From assembly GCF_036785885.1 (NCBI RefSeq), contig NC_092310.1, positions 1,116,001 to 1,180,000 on the forward strand: a stretch of 64,000 bases of DNA. Reading direction: 5' to 3'. Positions within the stretch are counted from its first letter, which is position 1; each line of letters starts with the position of its first letter. Positions 23,226 to 35,295 of this stretch are shown one piece after another. The DNA comes from Coffea arabica (lineage: Eukaryota > Streptophyta > Magnoliopsida > Gentianales > Rubiaceae). The translations under genes were made by a program, and so were the position numbers. Under the pieces are notes generated by a model. That model saw only the letters and a list, made by a program, of their open reading frames with translations. It was not told where the DNA came from and did not search any database.

Positions 23226-24085
23226 GGGTGTTTGGAACCCAAGTTTTTGAGTAAGTTTGTTTGCTACTAGTTTTTATACAACTTTTGCTACAGGAACCCC
23301 AAAAAACTCAAAAAAACTCACGTTTGTTCCCTTGTTAGTCTTTTAGCAAAACGATGTCGTTTTGCCGCATCTTCTTTTGAAACCCCACGATTTGCCGAAA
23401 ACACTGCTTGGACTGTTCCTCGTTTTTTCAACTCACAGAAGCGGTGCCCTGTACAGCAATTTACCCGGCTCACCTGCGCAATTTGGCCATTCGACATGGA
23501 GGTGATCGGAGCTTGGAGAAGCGGCGGGAAACAACTGCAGCTCTAACCTGCAGAGTAGAGGCGCTTGATTGGAAGGTGAACGAAGGTTCGGCTTAGCTGA
23601 TTCAGTCCCTCCGACAAACGGCTGTGCCAGTCCAAAAGCAAAAGACTGCCGTGCTTCCGTTTAGGAAAGTTCCCCTCAGCCAGTAGCATAGATTTGAGCC
23701 AGCCACGCTTCAATTTTTGGAACTGAAACCGCAGCAAGCCAGAAGCATTTTCTGGATTTTTTTTGTTGATTACTCGTATATGGCGTGCTGCGGTCTTGGA
23801 TTCTTTAAGGTTTTGGTATTAAATAAGCCAAAATTTGGAGAAAGGCTGCTGAGTTAATTGCCCTCCCCTCCGTTGATTTGTTATACTTGGTGTCAATTTC
23901 GGACAGAGTTGAAAGCTCCGTGTTGATTAATTTGGGTAATGTGTTAATTAATTCTTTAACATTGGTCTGTTAGAATTAATTTGAGTAAAGTTTTTAAAAA
24001 ATTTGTGCAGTAAATTTTTTTACAACTTCTACAGTGACCTACAGTAAAGTTTTAGACAAACTTCAAAAAAACTCAGGTTCCAAAC
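23226..24085. mobile_element. 860-bp TIR element, copy 1
   Basis: Begins GGGTGTTTGGAACC and ends GGTTCCAAAC, so at least ten terminal bases are inverted repeats, with weaker pairing further in. The spacers at about 7797 and 50818 have the uninterrupted ATGGTTATTT-like site. Only GG is duplicated, so the superfamily is unclear (Harbinger- or hAT-like). The centre is less AT-rich than the spacer. Its 60-odd-codon frames show no known domain. Confidence 0.75.
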
Positions 24086-25146
24086 GGTTATTTGAACCTA
24101 CCTATATATGTGTATATGATTGGTTAAGGTAACCAGTACCCAAAATTCAATCTCTAACTATTTAGTCCTTTACTTGTAAATTAAGTTAGGAGATCCATTG
24201 CACATTTATATTTTCTTTTTGACTTATGAATTAAACCAGTTAATATTAACTCTCTGCTACATTTTGTCAAATGTTACATTCATTGTCACTAATTCCATTC
24301 ACTCCACTACATTCATTGTACTTTTCCTTTATTCAAAATTACTTTTCCTTGCTCATAATATCAATATGTGTTTATTTGCTCTACTTACTTTTGTTTTTAA
24401 AAAGTTTTGACCTATCCTGTTTGGTTGTGGAGCAACCTACTGTCGTTGAAAAATGGCTTGGTAGTTTTAAGAAATGGAGAAAAGGAAACAAAATGTTTAG
24501 AATATTCAGTATTTTAGTTATGTAATGTGCATAAATTATGTAATATTTTAATCATGTATTTTGTTGATGAGTTTCTAGAGTGGTCGACTGTAGGCTCTTG
24601 TTTACTTTGGACAAGTATTGTGTTATTTTTTTAGATATTTCTATTTTTTCCATCTAATTATATGAGGGTTAGATTACCCTGTACACCCAACATTTTAGAT
24701 GTTTTGGGCTTGGCAAACTTTTTTTTTTCCCATTTTTTCTTCAAAGGGTGAGATTTTGAAACACTTTGAGCACTTGTTACAAGAACTCCAAGGGTTTTAT
24801 ATTGAACAATTAAAATTTAAAGTATTGGTAGAGAAAGTTCATCCAGTCCGTGGAGATTATAATGCATGATGCATTCCTTTAGTCTAACAGGGTTCATCTT
24901 CCTGTATGCAAGGGTAAAAGAAAAAACAAATGTTCTTCACAAATTGATTATAATTCAGGTACAAATATTAAGAAAAAAATTGCGAAACACGGAAAATGCA
25001 ATGTATTATTGTTCATAGAATTAGTGCACTAACAAAGGTTCCAAAATAATGTATGATTTGGAGTAATTTAGTCAGGAGATCAATGTGTAAACTAGGGATC
25101 CAATTATTTATGCACCCTGAAGCTCCTTTGGAGGGTTTTACCCATA

Positions 25147-25980
25147 TTATGGGTAGTAGTGGTTATCCCTCCAAAATTGTGACTGAAGATATTTGACGAC
25201 ATTCTTGTCAACCTGGAATGCTTTAGTGAGAACATCACGAGAAATGGGAGGCTTTGATCCGAAAACAGCATTAGCAATGGTGATGACTCCAGGATTCTGG
25301 CTGCTTAGACCAGCAAAAGCAACAGCATTGGAATGTCCCTTATTGAACTGAAAATGAATGAGGCCTTCAGGGAACAGAAACACATCTCCTGGATTCAAAA
25401 CCTTGGTGAAGAGCTTATTCTTCATGTTCATGCCTGGATTCGAAGTAACGAAACCAACAAGAAGAGTGCCCTCTAAAACAACGAGGATCTCGGTAGCACG
25501 GGGGTGAGTGTGGGGAGGGTTCAAACCATAAGGTGCAAAATCGATGCGTGCTAAGGAAACACCTAAAGTGTTGAGTCCTGGAATCTGGTTGACATTAACT
25601 GTTGTTACATTCGATCCGAGCGGATTTGATGTGCTTCCAGGCTCGTTGAGCCCTGGAAAGAAGAAATCTTCAGCTTCCACAAGCTTTGGATCCTTGCATA
25701 TCTTTCCATTCACAAATACTGCATTAGCCAAGATAAAAAAAAAAAAAAAAAGTTAGTATGTCACACATTAACTGGCATATTAGTGTTTTTTTTTGGATAA
25801 GTAATATAATGGTACCAATATAAGACAGTCATGAAAATTTTAAAAACAATATAGTTTACCGCCAGCATTGGCATCAGGAACTGCGACACAAAAATCTTGC
25901 AATGGACTTGGATCAGATGCATGGACAATTGTAAAAACAAGTGCCAAGATGGCTGCGGCTATGTGGAAGCGAAAAGCCAT
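25147..25980 (-). CDS. Germin-like protein A2
   Basis: Exons are 25980-25860 and 25718-25147. The product is 230 aa, with germin box 1 HTHPRATE and box 2 [13 protein letters not shown] intact. Relative to A1 it has [12 protein letters not shown], an extra Thr in NVTTVNV and Leu for Val in box 2 (VFLFPEG). A2, A3 and A4 encode the same exon-2 protein. The gene is complete, with standard splice sites and promoter, so expression is plausible. Confidence 0.95.
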
Positions 25981-26075
25981 GGTTATCAGAAAGGAAGTAT
26001 CAAACTATATCAGCTAGTTAGAGAGATGAAAAGTTGTTTCTTCTCAGATTGTGGGTGAATATGTGGTAAAGATTC

Positions 26076-26084
26076 CTATTTATA
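26076..26084 (-). promoter_or_regulatory. TATA box of GLP A2
   Basis: TATAAATAG on the minus strand, 96 bp before the A2 ATG. Confidence 0.7.
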
Positions 26085-26089
26085 GCTAT

Positions 26090-28532
26090 CTTTGGTTGAA
26101 CCAGTCATTATGTTTTCTTATCTCAACGATTAGAAAAATGCCACATTGTCTTCCTAATCTATTTTTGCACAACTCAACCAACGAATGATTCTGCAACAAC
26201 TACCTGTGACTTCTCATTTTCTTTCCTATTGCAAGTATAGAAAGACTGATTTGGTCATTTAGGACATTTCCCACAAAGTGGTACACTGATACAAGGTGTT
26301 GACGGACCAAGTAACTGGTAAGACCTTTTCTTGAAGAGATGGCCTTTGATATTTCCTGCTTCCAGATGTTTACTTTCTTACCTCAGTAAAATGATGCATT
26401 AATTGCAACTAATCAGTTTGAAATTTGCAGACTCAATCCAGCTTTACAAAGTAGCATCTGGGATTAGCATGAAAGAATCAAATATATGGAAATCGTCTGG
26501 GAGTAAAGGACCTAGTTACTTCACATAATTATACAAAGATGGCTTAGAACTTGAATTTCAAACTTCTTTGGCAAAACCTATGATATGTAATTATATGTGC
26601 ATATTTTAGCAAGCTGGAATACCAAGCATTCATTTCCTGTTTCCTGTCTGTGCAAATAATTCCTGCTTGCAGGTGACCTCTTTTCATTACCTGTTTCTTG
26701 TCCGTGTAACTCAGCGCATTTCTGGACTTTTTCTTTCCAAAATCATCTCAGAACTTGCCAAATTGCAGCTTGGAAGTTCAAAGTTAATTCTACCTTCTAA
26801 GTGACTGCTTAACCTTCTTAGTTTGATATTGCCGTGTTCTATTTAAGCTATTAAATATTGAAAAAGAAAGGAAGATGTAACCCTTGATTAATTATCCAAA
26901 ATTTTGGATGAAACCAATTTCAATTCACTCAATTCAATTGAAAATCCAGATTTCAAACCCATTAATTACCCTATTAATTATTGGAGTAATTTATATTTTC
27001 ATTTACATCAAAATGAGTGAATTATTTGAAGTTAAAATCAGGTTTATGGTTCGACGACTGGGTTTGATAACTGGAAGTAGAAATGGTGTAAAAAGGGATG
27101 GGAGGGTTAAAAAGAATATCTGAAGCTAAAATCATAAATTATCGTGCTCATTTATATGATTTGTTCATCTTGAACAGACATTGACTTGAATACTTAGGAA
27201 AATTTTCTTGTAAGACTAAAAGAACTAATTTTAAAGAATATTCATATTAAGCACACTTGTAGAGAATTATCATATGTATTAATCAATCAATTATAATATT
27301 TATTCAACTTAATTTATACGATCAGGAAAAATAGTTTGAAAGGGAAAATGATACTTTTCCTCTCCAATATTTAGTGGTTGGAAAAATTTCATCCGCAAAG
27401 TTTCATTGCGAATACATTTAGTTCCTACAAATTTAATTTATAATCAATAGCACAAGTGATAGCAAATCAACCAATTTGGGTGGAAAAAAAATTGACAAAT
27501 AGCTCGTTTAGTCCCTCAACTCTTTTTTTTTTTTTTGTAAATTATCTTTTTTTCTTAATAAATAAAAAATGATATTTTATTTTATCCTGTTTAATGCTTC
27601 TATTTTTTTTTCCAACCCCAGAAGTACTTTTTGATTTCACTTCCTTCAACCTTCAAATGCGACAATGTTGATGAGTATGACCAAAATTTCAACCTTTCTT
27701 TAAAAAAAGAAAAACTTCACTTTTCTTGTTTTTTTTTATTTTCTTTTGTACATAAATTCTTTGTTTTCCTTTTTACTTTCTTTTGCTATTTTTGACACTT
27801 TCCTTTCTTCTTTTTCTCTTGTCCCTGATTTTTTTTTCTATTTAGTCCTTTTATTTTTTCCCCTTAAATACCATTTGCCAGAAAACTTTTTCCATCACCA
27901 GACTCGGTGGCTTAAAAGGGCATGACAAACTGTTCATATTCTTTTTCAAAATAAGGAAATCTATAATTTTTTTTATTTCTTTTTATGTTATTCCTTCATT
28001 TTCTTTTTTGCATTTTTAGTTTAAGAATCTTATTAAATTAGAACTATAGATGCGTGTTAAATAATATTTACTCAAATTTCAAAATTTTCATTTGCACATG
28101 TAGCATGCATTCCAATCCCACTCATATTTAAAAAAAAACTACTACACTGAAAATGTAAACATTATTTCTTTTCTTTTTACATAATTTTTTTCCTTTTCTT
28201 TTCAAAAGAGGAAGAAGAGGCAGCACGAGTGATAGATGCGGAGTAGATAAAGGAAGAGTCTGAATTATTGAAAAGGGAGAGAGAAGCTGCCAAGATTACT
28301 TTACAGATGATGGACATAGATGATTTTGTTCTCTCTCTAATTTGAGATTGAGCTTGAGGACAATCTAATGGCTACATCTTAGTTGTTAGGTGAATTTCCA
28401 ATTATACCTCTTTTCAGTATATTGAATATATTTCAATTGTGTTAACAAACTCACATATTGATATTTTTGTTTTCGCAATGGTTTTTATTATTTATTAATT
28501 TTTTTGGTGTGAGATTTTGTAGCGCTTTGAAT
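26090..28532. other. A2-B2 spacer
   Basis: AT-rich, no gene seen. It carries a segment of about 170 bp (26530-26690) missing in the A1 spacer and present in A3-A5. Long T runs near 27521 and 27605 vary in length between units. Confidence 0.6.
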
Positions 28533-28880
28533 AAAGGGTGCAAACGAATCGAATCGAATCGAGTTTTGGTCTAATCGAATCGAGTCTCAACTTAGTTTTA
28601 TGAAACTTGAACTCGAGCTCGAGTTTGACGAGTTCAAAATGTAAAGTTCGAGTTCGAACTCGACTAAAATTTGAGTCAAGCTCAAACTTAAAAAATTAAT
28701 TATTTTATTTTAAAAAATGAATAAAATAATAATTTTTCAAAATAATATATATATAATCTAGTTAGCTTGCGAGTTAATGGGTTGAATATCTTTGAGCTTG
28801 AGTTTGACTTGATCAGTTCAAGCTCGAGTCAAGCTCGGATTCGAGCTGCTCGCGAGCTGTTTGATTCATTTGCAGTCGTA
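28533..28880. mobile_element. hAT-like MITE, copy 2
   Basis: Same element as at 19301, but shorter because copy 1 has extra bases near 19550-19600 (a repeated ATATAATCTAGTTAGCT segment). Same decayed 8-bp flanks. Confidence 0.6.
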
Positions 28881-29288
28881 CTTCAAATACTTCTTACAAG
28901 TGCTCCAAAGGTTTTTCATTGCACAATGAAACTATGGTAAGAACAATTCATCCAATCTGTGGAGATACGTTCTTTTAATCAGACAAAATTCATCTTTCTA
29001 GAATCCAAAAATAAAAGAAGACAAATGTGGTTCATATATTGATTATATCACAGGGTACAAAAAAATTAAGAAAAGAGGTAGTGATTTATAAATTGCATTT
29101 TCCTGTAAGGTGGGAAAATGCCAATGTATTAATCTATGTAGAACCATTGTAGTAACAAAGGGGCCGAAATAATGCTGGATTTTGGAGTAATTCCATATGG
29201 AGATCAAAGTGGAAATGACCCAATTATTTATGCTTCAACACATTACTGTTGCACCCCGAATCTCCTTTGGTTTCAAGAGTTACCCATA

Positions 29289-30080
29289 CTACGGGTAGTT
29301 GTTATCCCACCAAAATTGGGACTGAAGTTTTTTGATGACATCGTTTCCAACCTGGAATGCTTTGGTAAGAACATCAGGAGAAATCGGAGGATCTGATCCG
29401 AATACAGCATTAGCAATGGTGATGACTCCTGGATTCTGGCTGCCTAAACCAGCAAAAGCAACAGCATTTGAATGTCCTTGGTTGAATTGGAAATGAATGA
29501 GGCCTTGGGGGAACACAAACACATCTCCTGGATTCAAAACCTTGGTGAAGAGCTTATTCTTCATGTTCATGCCCGGATTCGAAGTAACGAAACCAACAAC
29601 TAGAGTACCCTCCAAAACAAAGAGGACCTCGGTAGCGCGAGGGTGAATGTGGGGAGGGTTCAAACCATAAGGCGCAAAATCGATGCGTGCTAAGGAAACA
29701 CCTAAAGTGTTGAGCCCTGGAATTTGGTTGACATTTACCGCTGTTACATTGGACCCGAGTGGATTTGCTGTGCTTCCAGGTTTGTTAAGCCCTGGAAAGA
29801 AGAAATCTTCGGGTTTCACAAGCTTTGGATCCTTGCATATCTTTCCATTGACAAATACTGCATTAGCCAAGATTCGACTAAGTTAGTTTGTCAAACATAG
29901 TTAGGATTCAAGTATATAACATGCAAGAGTCAAGAAATTTTTGAAGTAATCTAGTTTACCTCCGGCATTGGCATCAGGAACTGCCACACAAAAATCCTGC
30001 AGTGGACTTGGATCGGATGCATGGACAACTGTAAAAACAAGTGCCAAGATGGCTGCAGCAATATGGATCCGAACTGCCAT
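29289..30080 (-). CDS. Germin-like protein B2
   Basis: Exons are 30080-29960 and 29857-29289. The product is 229 aa, identical to B1 over exon 2 and with the same exon 1 and intron. I saw no base difference in the coding part, so the copy is very recent or has been homogenised by gene conversion. Mn-ligand residues H110, H112, E117 and H162 are all present. Confidence 0.95.
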
Positions 30081-30175
30081 GGTTATCACAAAAGAGGTAT
30101 CAAACTATGTGAACTAATTAGAAAGATGGTAACTTGTTTCTTCTCTGGTGGTGGAAGGACATGTGGGAAAGATGC

Positions 30176-30184
30176 CTATTTATA
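30176..30184 (-). promoter_or_regulatory. TATA box of GLP B2
   Basis: TATAAATAG on the minus strand, 96 bp before the B2 ATG. Confidence 0.7.
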
Positions 30185-30189
30185 GCCAC

Positions 30190-32431
30190 TTTTGGTACGT
30201 TGAACTGGTCATTACATTTTCTCATCTTAAAGATTAAAAAAGGCCGCATTGTCTATGTGTACTATTTTTGCACAATTCAACCGACGAAAGATTCTGCAAC
30301 CACTGCTTTCGACTTTGTCATTTTCAGTAGGACTGATTAATAGCATGTAAATGGACCTTTTCATTTCCTGTTTCTTGTCTGTGTACGTAACTTAGAAGGT
30401 GGATGGACTTTTTCTTTCTTTTTATGTTTGCAAAATCTACTCTGGACTTGCGTATATGCAGATCGGTAAGTTCTAACGTCTAGTGATTGCTTTTTAAATC
30501 ACCTTGGTTTATTATTTCCATATTTTATTTAAGCTGTTAAATGTTGAAGAAAATATAGATGTAACCCTTGATTAGTTTTCCAAATTTTGGATGAAACCAA
30601 TTTTCGTTTAATCATTCAATTCAATACCGGCCAACAGCCACTTGGGGATAAAGGAATCAAACTTTGTCTCCCACCCGTCACTACCAGCCACTATATGTGG
30701 CTTCGTCCGACGGTGGTTCCCATGCTACAAACAAATTTATTTCAATTCAATACCAGATTTTACACCTGTGTTTGTAGCCACATTCTGTGGCTTCCTTCAT
30801 GGTGGTTCTCGTGCGACAAAAAAAAAAAATTCAATTCAATACCAGATTTTACACCATGCTTGTTTATTTACCCAATCAAAGTTCATAGCAGTGTTTTGAT
30901 ATTTTCGTTTACTTCGTAGATTTGAATACTTAAAGTTAAAATTATAAACTATCTTAATCATTTGTATGATGTATTCCTTGAACAGACCTTGGCTTGAAAA
31001 TTTGGGGAAATTTTCTTGTAAAAATTGAGATAATGAATTAAGTTTTTATGAATATTCATTAACCAACGTTGTAGAGAATTAGCACATGTATCAAAATATC
31101 AATTATAGTATTTATTAAACTTAGTTACTCATATATGATTAAAATGATAGTTCAAATGAAAAAAAAATGACACTTCTTGTCCCCCAATGTTAAGGAGTTG
31201 TAAAATTTCCGTCCCTAATGTTTCATTGAAAGCACATTTAGTCCCTATAATTTCAATATGCTACCAATTTATTAGAGCAAATCAACCAATTTGGATGGGA
31301 AGTTTTTTGCAAATAACTCATTTAGTCCTTTTACATTTTATGTAAAGTATCTTTAGTCCATGGTCTTTTATTTTGTCTCACTTAGTCTTTTTACATTTTT
31401 TCTAACACTAAACTTAGTTCTTATTTCACTTCCACCACCCAGCAGCGTTAAAAAGTCAGAATTTCAACTTTCTCCTCAACCAAAAATTCTTTAATTTTTT
31501 GGCAAAGGACGAGTAAGATTTAAGAAACGAGGGGGGGGGGGGGAAGATGTTTTGAACCTTGGGCTAATTAATACGGTTTAAATCTTAACACTACATTAAA
31601 GCCTCCTTGGCAAACTTTCTTCTCTTTTCTTTTGTTTTCTTTTTTCTATGTTATTTTTATTTTTAGTTTTTACTTTGTTCAACTATTTTCACTATTTTCC
31701 TTTCTTAACATAATTTCTTGTTTTGCTCTAGTCCCCATTCTTTTTTTTTTTTTTTCCATTTAGCACTTTTACTATTTTTTTAAGCACCAAAACTTCCTTT
31801 GCAGAAAAACTTTTTTCACCTTCAAATTAGGTAGCTTTAAAAGCATGACAAAAGGTTCGACTATTCTTTAGAAAAAAAAATCTTTTCTTTTTTGTCATTT
31901 CTTTTTAAATATTCCTTTTCCTTTTTTTAAGAAAACTATTTTCAACTATTTTTTGCTATTTTTGAATTAATCTTTTTTGTATTGTTAGTGTAGCAATTTT
32001 ATTACACTAGCTAGTGTAGATGTATGCCAAATAATCTTTATTCAAATTTCAAATTCTTTCATTTGCACATATGGCATGTATTCCAGTTTGCTTGTGTAAA
32101 AAAATTGCTACACTAATAATATAGAAAAGATTAATTATTATTTTCTCTATAATTTCTTCCTTTTCTCTTTTATAAAAGAGGAGGAGGAAGAGTAACACGA
32201 ATGAGAGACACATAGAAGATAAAGAAAGAGAGGGAGAGTGAGAAAGAGAGGGAAGCTGCCGAGACTAAATGTGTTCAAGAAAAGCTGAAAATGTGAGTAA
32301 TTGAGATACCCCAAATTGGTCCAAATCAAAATATAGGGTAACTTACCTCAAATTTTGAAAATGGTTATGTTATCCGAATATACTTGACATAAATAGGTTG
32401 GAATATTGTTTTTTATTTTACAAAAACATGG
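30190..32431. other. B2 promoter-side spacer
   Basis: Copy of the B1 spacer with the same small repeat cluster and MITE; no gene seen. A T run near 31741 is shorter than in the B1 copy (22532). Confidence 0.6.
31982..32119. mobile_element. 138-bp MITE, B2 spacer copy
   Basis: Same inverted-repeat element as at 7351. Confidence 0.6.
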
Positions 32432-33291
32432 GGGTGTTTGGAACCCAAGTTTTTGAGTAAGTTTGTTTGCTACTAGTTTTTATACAACTTTTGCTACAGG
32501 AACCCCAAAAAACTCAAAAAAACTCACGTTTGTTCCCTTGTTAGTCTTTTAGCAAAACGATGTCGTTTTGCCGCATCTTCTTTTGAAACCCCACGATTTG
32601 CCGAAAACACTGCTTGGACTGTTCCTCGTTTTTTCAACTCACAGAAGCGGTGCCCTGTACAGCAATTTACCCGGCTCACCTGCGCAATTTGGCCATTCGA
32701 CATGGAGGTGATCGGAGCTTGGAGAAGCGGCGGGAAACAACTGCAGCTCTAACCTGCAGAGTAGAGGCGCTTGATTGGAAGGTGAACGAAGGTTCGGCTT
32801 AGCTGATTCAGTCCCTCCGACAAACGGCTGTGCCAGTCCAAAAGCAAAAGACTGCCGTGCTTCCGTTTAGGAAAGTTCCCCTCAGCCAGTAGCATAGATT
32901 TGAGCCAGCCACGCTTCAATTTTTGGAACTGAAACCGCAGCAAGCCAGAAGCATTTTCTGGATTTTTTTTGTTGATTACTCGTATATGGCGTGCTGCGGT
33001 CTTGGATTCTTTAAGGTTTTGGTATTAAATAAGCCAAAATTTGGAGAAAGGCTGCTGAGTTAATTGCCCTCCCCTCCGTTGATTTGTTATACTTGGTGTC
33101 AATTTCGGACAGAGTTGAAAGCTCCGTGTTGATTAATTTGGGTAATGTGTTAATTAATTCTTTAACATTGGTCTGTTAGAATTAATTTGAGTAAAGTTTT
33201 TAAAAAATTTGTGCAGTAAATTTTTTTACAACTTCTACAGTGACCTACAGTAAAGTTTTAGACAAACTTCAAAAAAACTCAGGTTCCAAAC
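32432..33291. mobile_element. 860-bp TIR element, copy 2
   Basis: Same length, ends and site as the copy at 23226, so it was copied along with the unit and did not insert independently. Confidence 0.75.
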
Positions 33292-34352
33292 GGTTATTTG
33301 AACCTACCTATATATGTGTATATGATTGGTTAAGGTAACCAGTACCCAAAATTCAATCTCTAACTATTTAGTCCTTTACTTGTAAATTAAGTTAGGAGAT
33401 CCATTGCACATTTATATTTTCTTTTTGACTTATGAATTAAACCAGTTAATATTAACTCTCTGCTACATTTTGTCAAATGTTACATTCATTGTCACTAATT
33501 CCATTCACTCCACTACATTCATTGTACTTTTCCTTTATTCAAAATTACTTTTCCTTGCTCATAATATCAATATCTGTTTATTTGCTCTACTTACTTTTGT
33601 TTTTAAAAAGTTTTGACCTATCCTGTTTGGTTGTGGAGCAACCTACTGTCGTTGAAAAATGGCTTGGTAGTTTTAAGAAATGGAGAAAAGGAAACAAAAT
33701 GTTTAGAATATTCAGTATTTTAGTTATGTAATGTGCATAAATTATGTAATATTTTAATCATGTATTTTGTTGATGAGTTTCTAGAGTGGTCGACTGTAGG
33801 CTCTTGTTTAATTTGGACAAGTATTGTGTTATTTTTTTAGATATTTCTATTTTTTCCATCTAATTATATGAGGGTTAGATTACCCTGTACACCCAACATT
33901 TTAGATGTTTTGGGCTTGGCAAACTTTTTTTTTTCCCATTTTTTCTTCAAAGGGTGAGATTTTGAAACACTTTGAGCACTTGTTACAAGAGCTCCAAGGG
34001 TTTTATATTGAACAATTAAAATTTAAAGTATTGGTAGAGAAAGTTCATCCAGTCCGTGGAGATTATAATGCATGATGCATTCCTTTAGTCTAACAGGGTT
34101 CATCTTCCTGTATGCAAGGGTAAAAGAAAAAACAAATGTTCTTCACAAATTGATTATAATTCAGGTACAAATATTAAGAAAAAAATTGCGAAACACGGAA
34201 AATGCAATGTATTATTGTTCATAGAATTAGTGCACTAACAAAGGTTCCAAAATAATGTATGATTTGGAGTAATTTAGTCAGGAGATCAATGTGTAAACTA
34301 GGGATCCAATTATTTATGCACCCTGAAGCTCCTTTGGAGGGTTTTACCCATA

Positions 34353-35186
34353 TTATGGGTAGTAGTGGTTATCCCTCCAAAATTGTGACTGAAGATATTT
34401 GACGACATTCTTGTCAACCTGGAATGCTTTAGTGAGAACATCACGAGAAATGGGAGGCTTTGATCCGAAAACAGCATTAGCAATGGTGATGACTCCAGGA
34501 TTCTGGCTGCTTAGACCAGCAAAAGCAACAGCATTGGAATGTCCCTTATTGAACTGAAAATGAATGAGGCCTTCAGGGAACAGAAACACATCTCCTGGAT
34601 TCAAAACCTTGGTGAAGAGCTTATTCTTCATGTTCATGCCTGGATTCGAAGTAACGAAACCAACAAGAAGAGTGCCCTCTAAAACAACGAGGATCTCGGT
34701 AGCACGGGGGTGAGTGTGGGGAGGGTTCAAACCATAAGGTGCAAAATCGATGCGTGCTAAGGAAACACCTAAAGTGTTGAGTCCTGGAATCTGGTTGACA
34801 TTAACTGTTGTTACATTCGATCCGAGCGGATTTGATGTGCTTCCAGGCTCGTTGAGCCCTGGAAAGAAGAAATCTTCAGCTTCCACAAGCTTTGGATCCT
34901 TGCATATCTTTCCATTCACAAATACTGCATTAGCCAAGATAAAAAAAAAAAAAAAAAGTTAGTATGTCACACATTAACTGGCATATTAGTGTTTTTTTTT
35001 GGATAAGTAATATAATGGTACCAATATAAGACAGTCATGAAAATTTTAAAAACAATATAGTTTACCGCCAGCATTGGCATCAGGAACTGCGACACAAAAA
35101 TCTTGCAATGGACTTGGATCAGATGCATGGACAATTGTAAAAACAAGTGCCAAGATGGCTGCGGCTATGTGGAAGCGAAAAGCCAT
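34353..35186 (-). CDS. Germin-like protein A3
   Basis: Exons are 35186-35066 and 34924-34353. The product is 230 aa, with exon 2 identical in protein to A2 and A4. The signal peptide, both Cys and all cupin ligands are present. The 3' flank differs from A2 and A4 at one site (GAGCTCC near 33989, against GAACTCC), which agrees with copy 2 being the odd one of the three units. Confidence 0.95.
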
Positions 35187-35281
35187 GGTTATCAGAAAGG
35201 AAGTATCAAACTATATCAGCTAGTTAGAGAGATGAAAAGTTGTTTCTTCTCAGATTGTGGGTGAATATGTGGTAAAGATTC

Positions 35282-35290
35282 CTATTTATA
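35282..35290 (-). promoter_or_regulatory. TATA box of GLP A3
   Basis: TATAAATAG on the minus strand, 96 bp before the A3 ATG. Confidence 0.7.
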
Positions 35291-35295
35291 GCTAT

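Larger units (their letters stand above)
19629..28836. repeat. Tandem 9.2-kb unit, copy 1 (B1, A2)
   Basis: 9208-bp unit containing B1, its spacer with two MITEs, A2 and the A2-B2 spacer. It is nearly identical to the next two units and begins where the A1-B1 spacer becomes identical to its paralogs (GGATTCGAGCTG). This breakpoint is approximate because a tandem repeat has no unique start. Confidence 0.9.

Noticed and set aside
23408-23737. Frames of 62 and 64 codons in the 860-bp TIR element
   Set aside because: Short, overlapping on opposite strands, no domain, and copied with the element.
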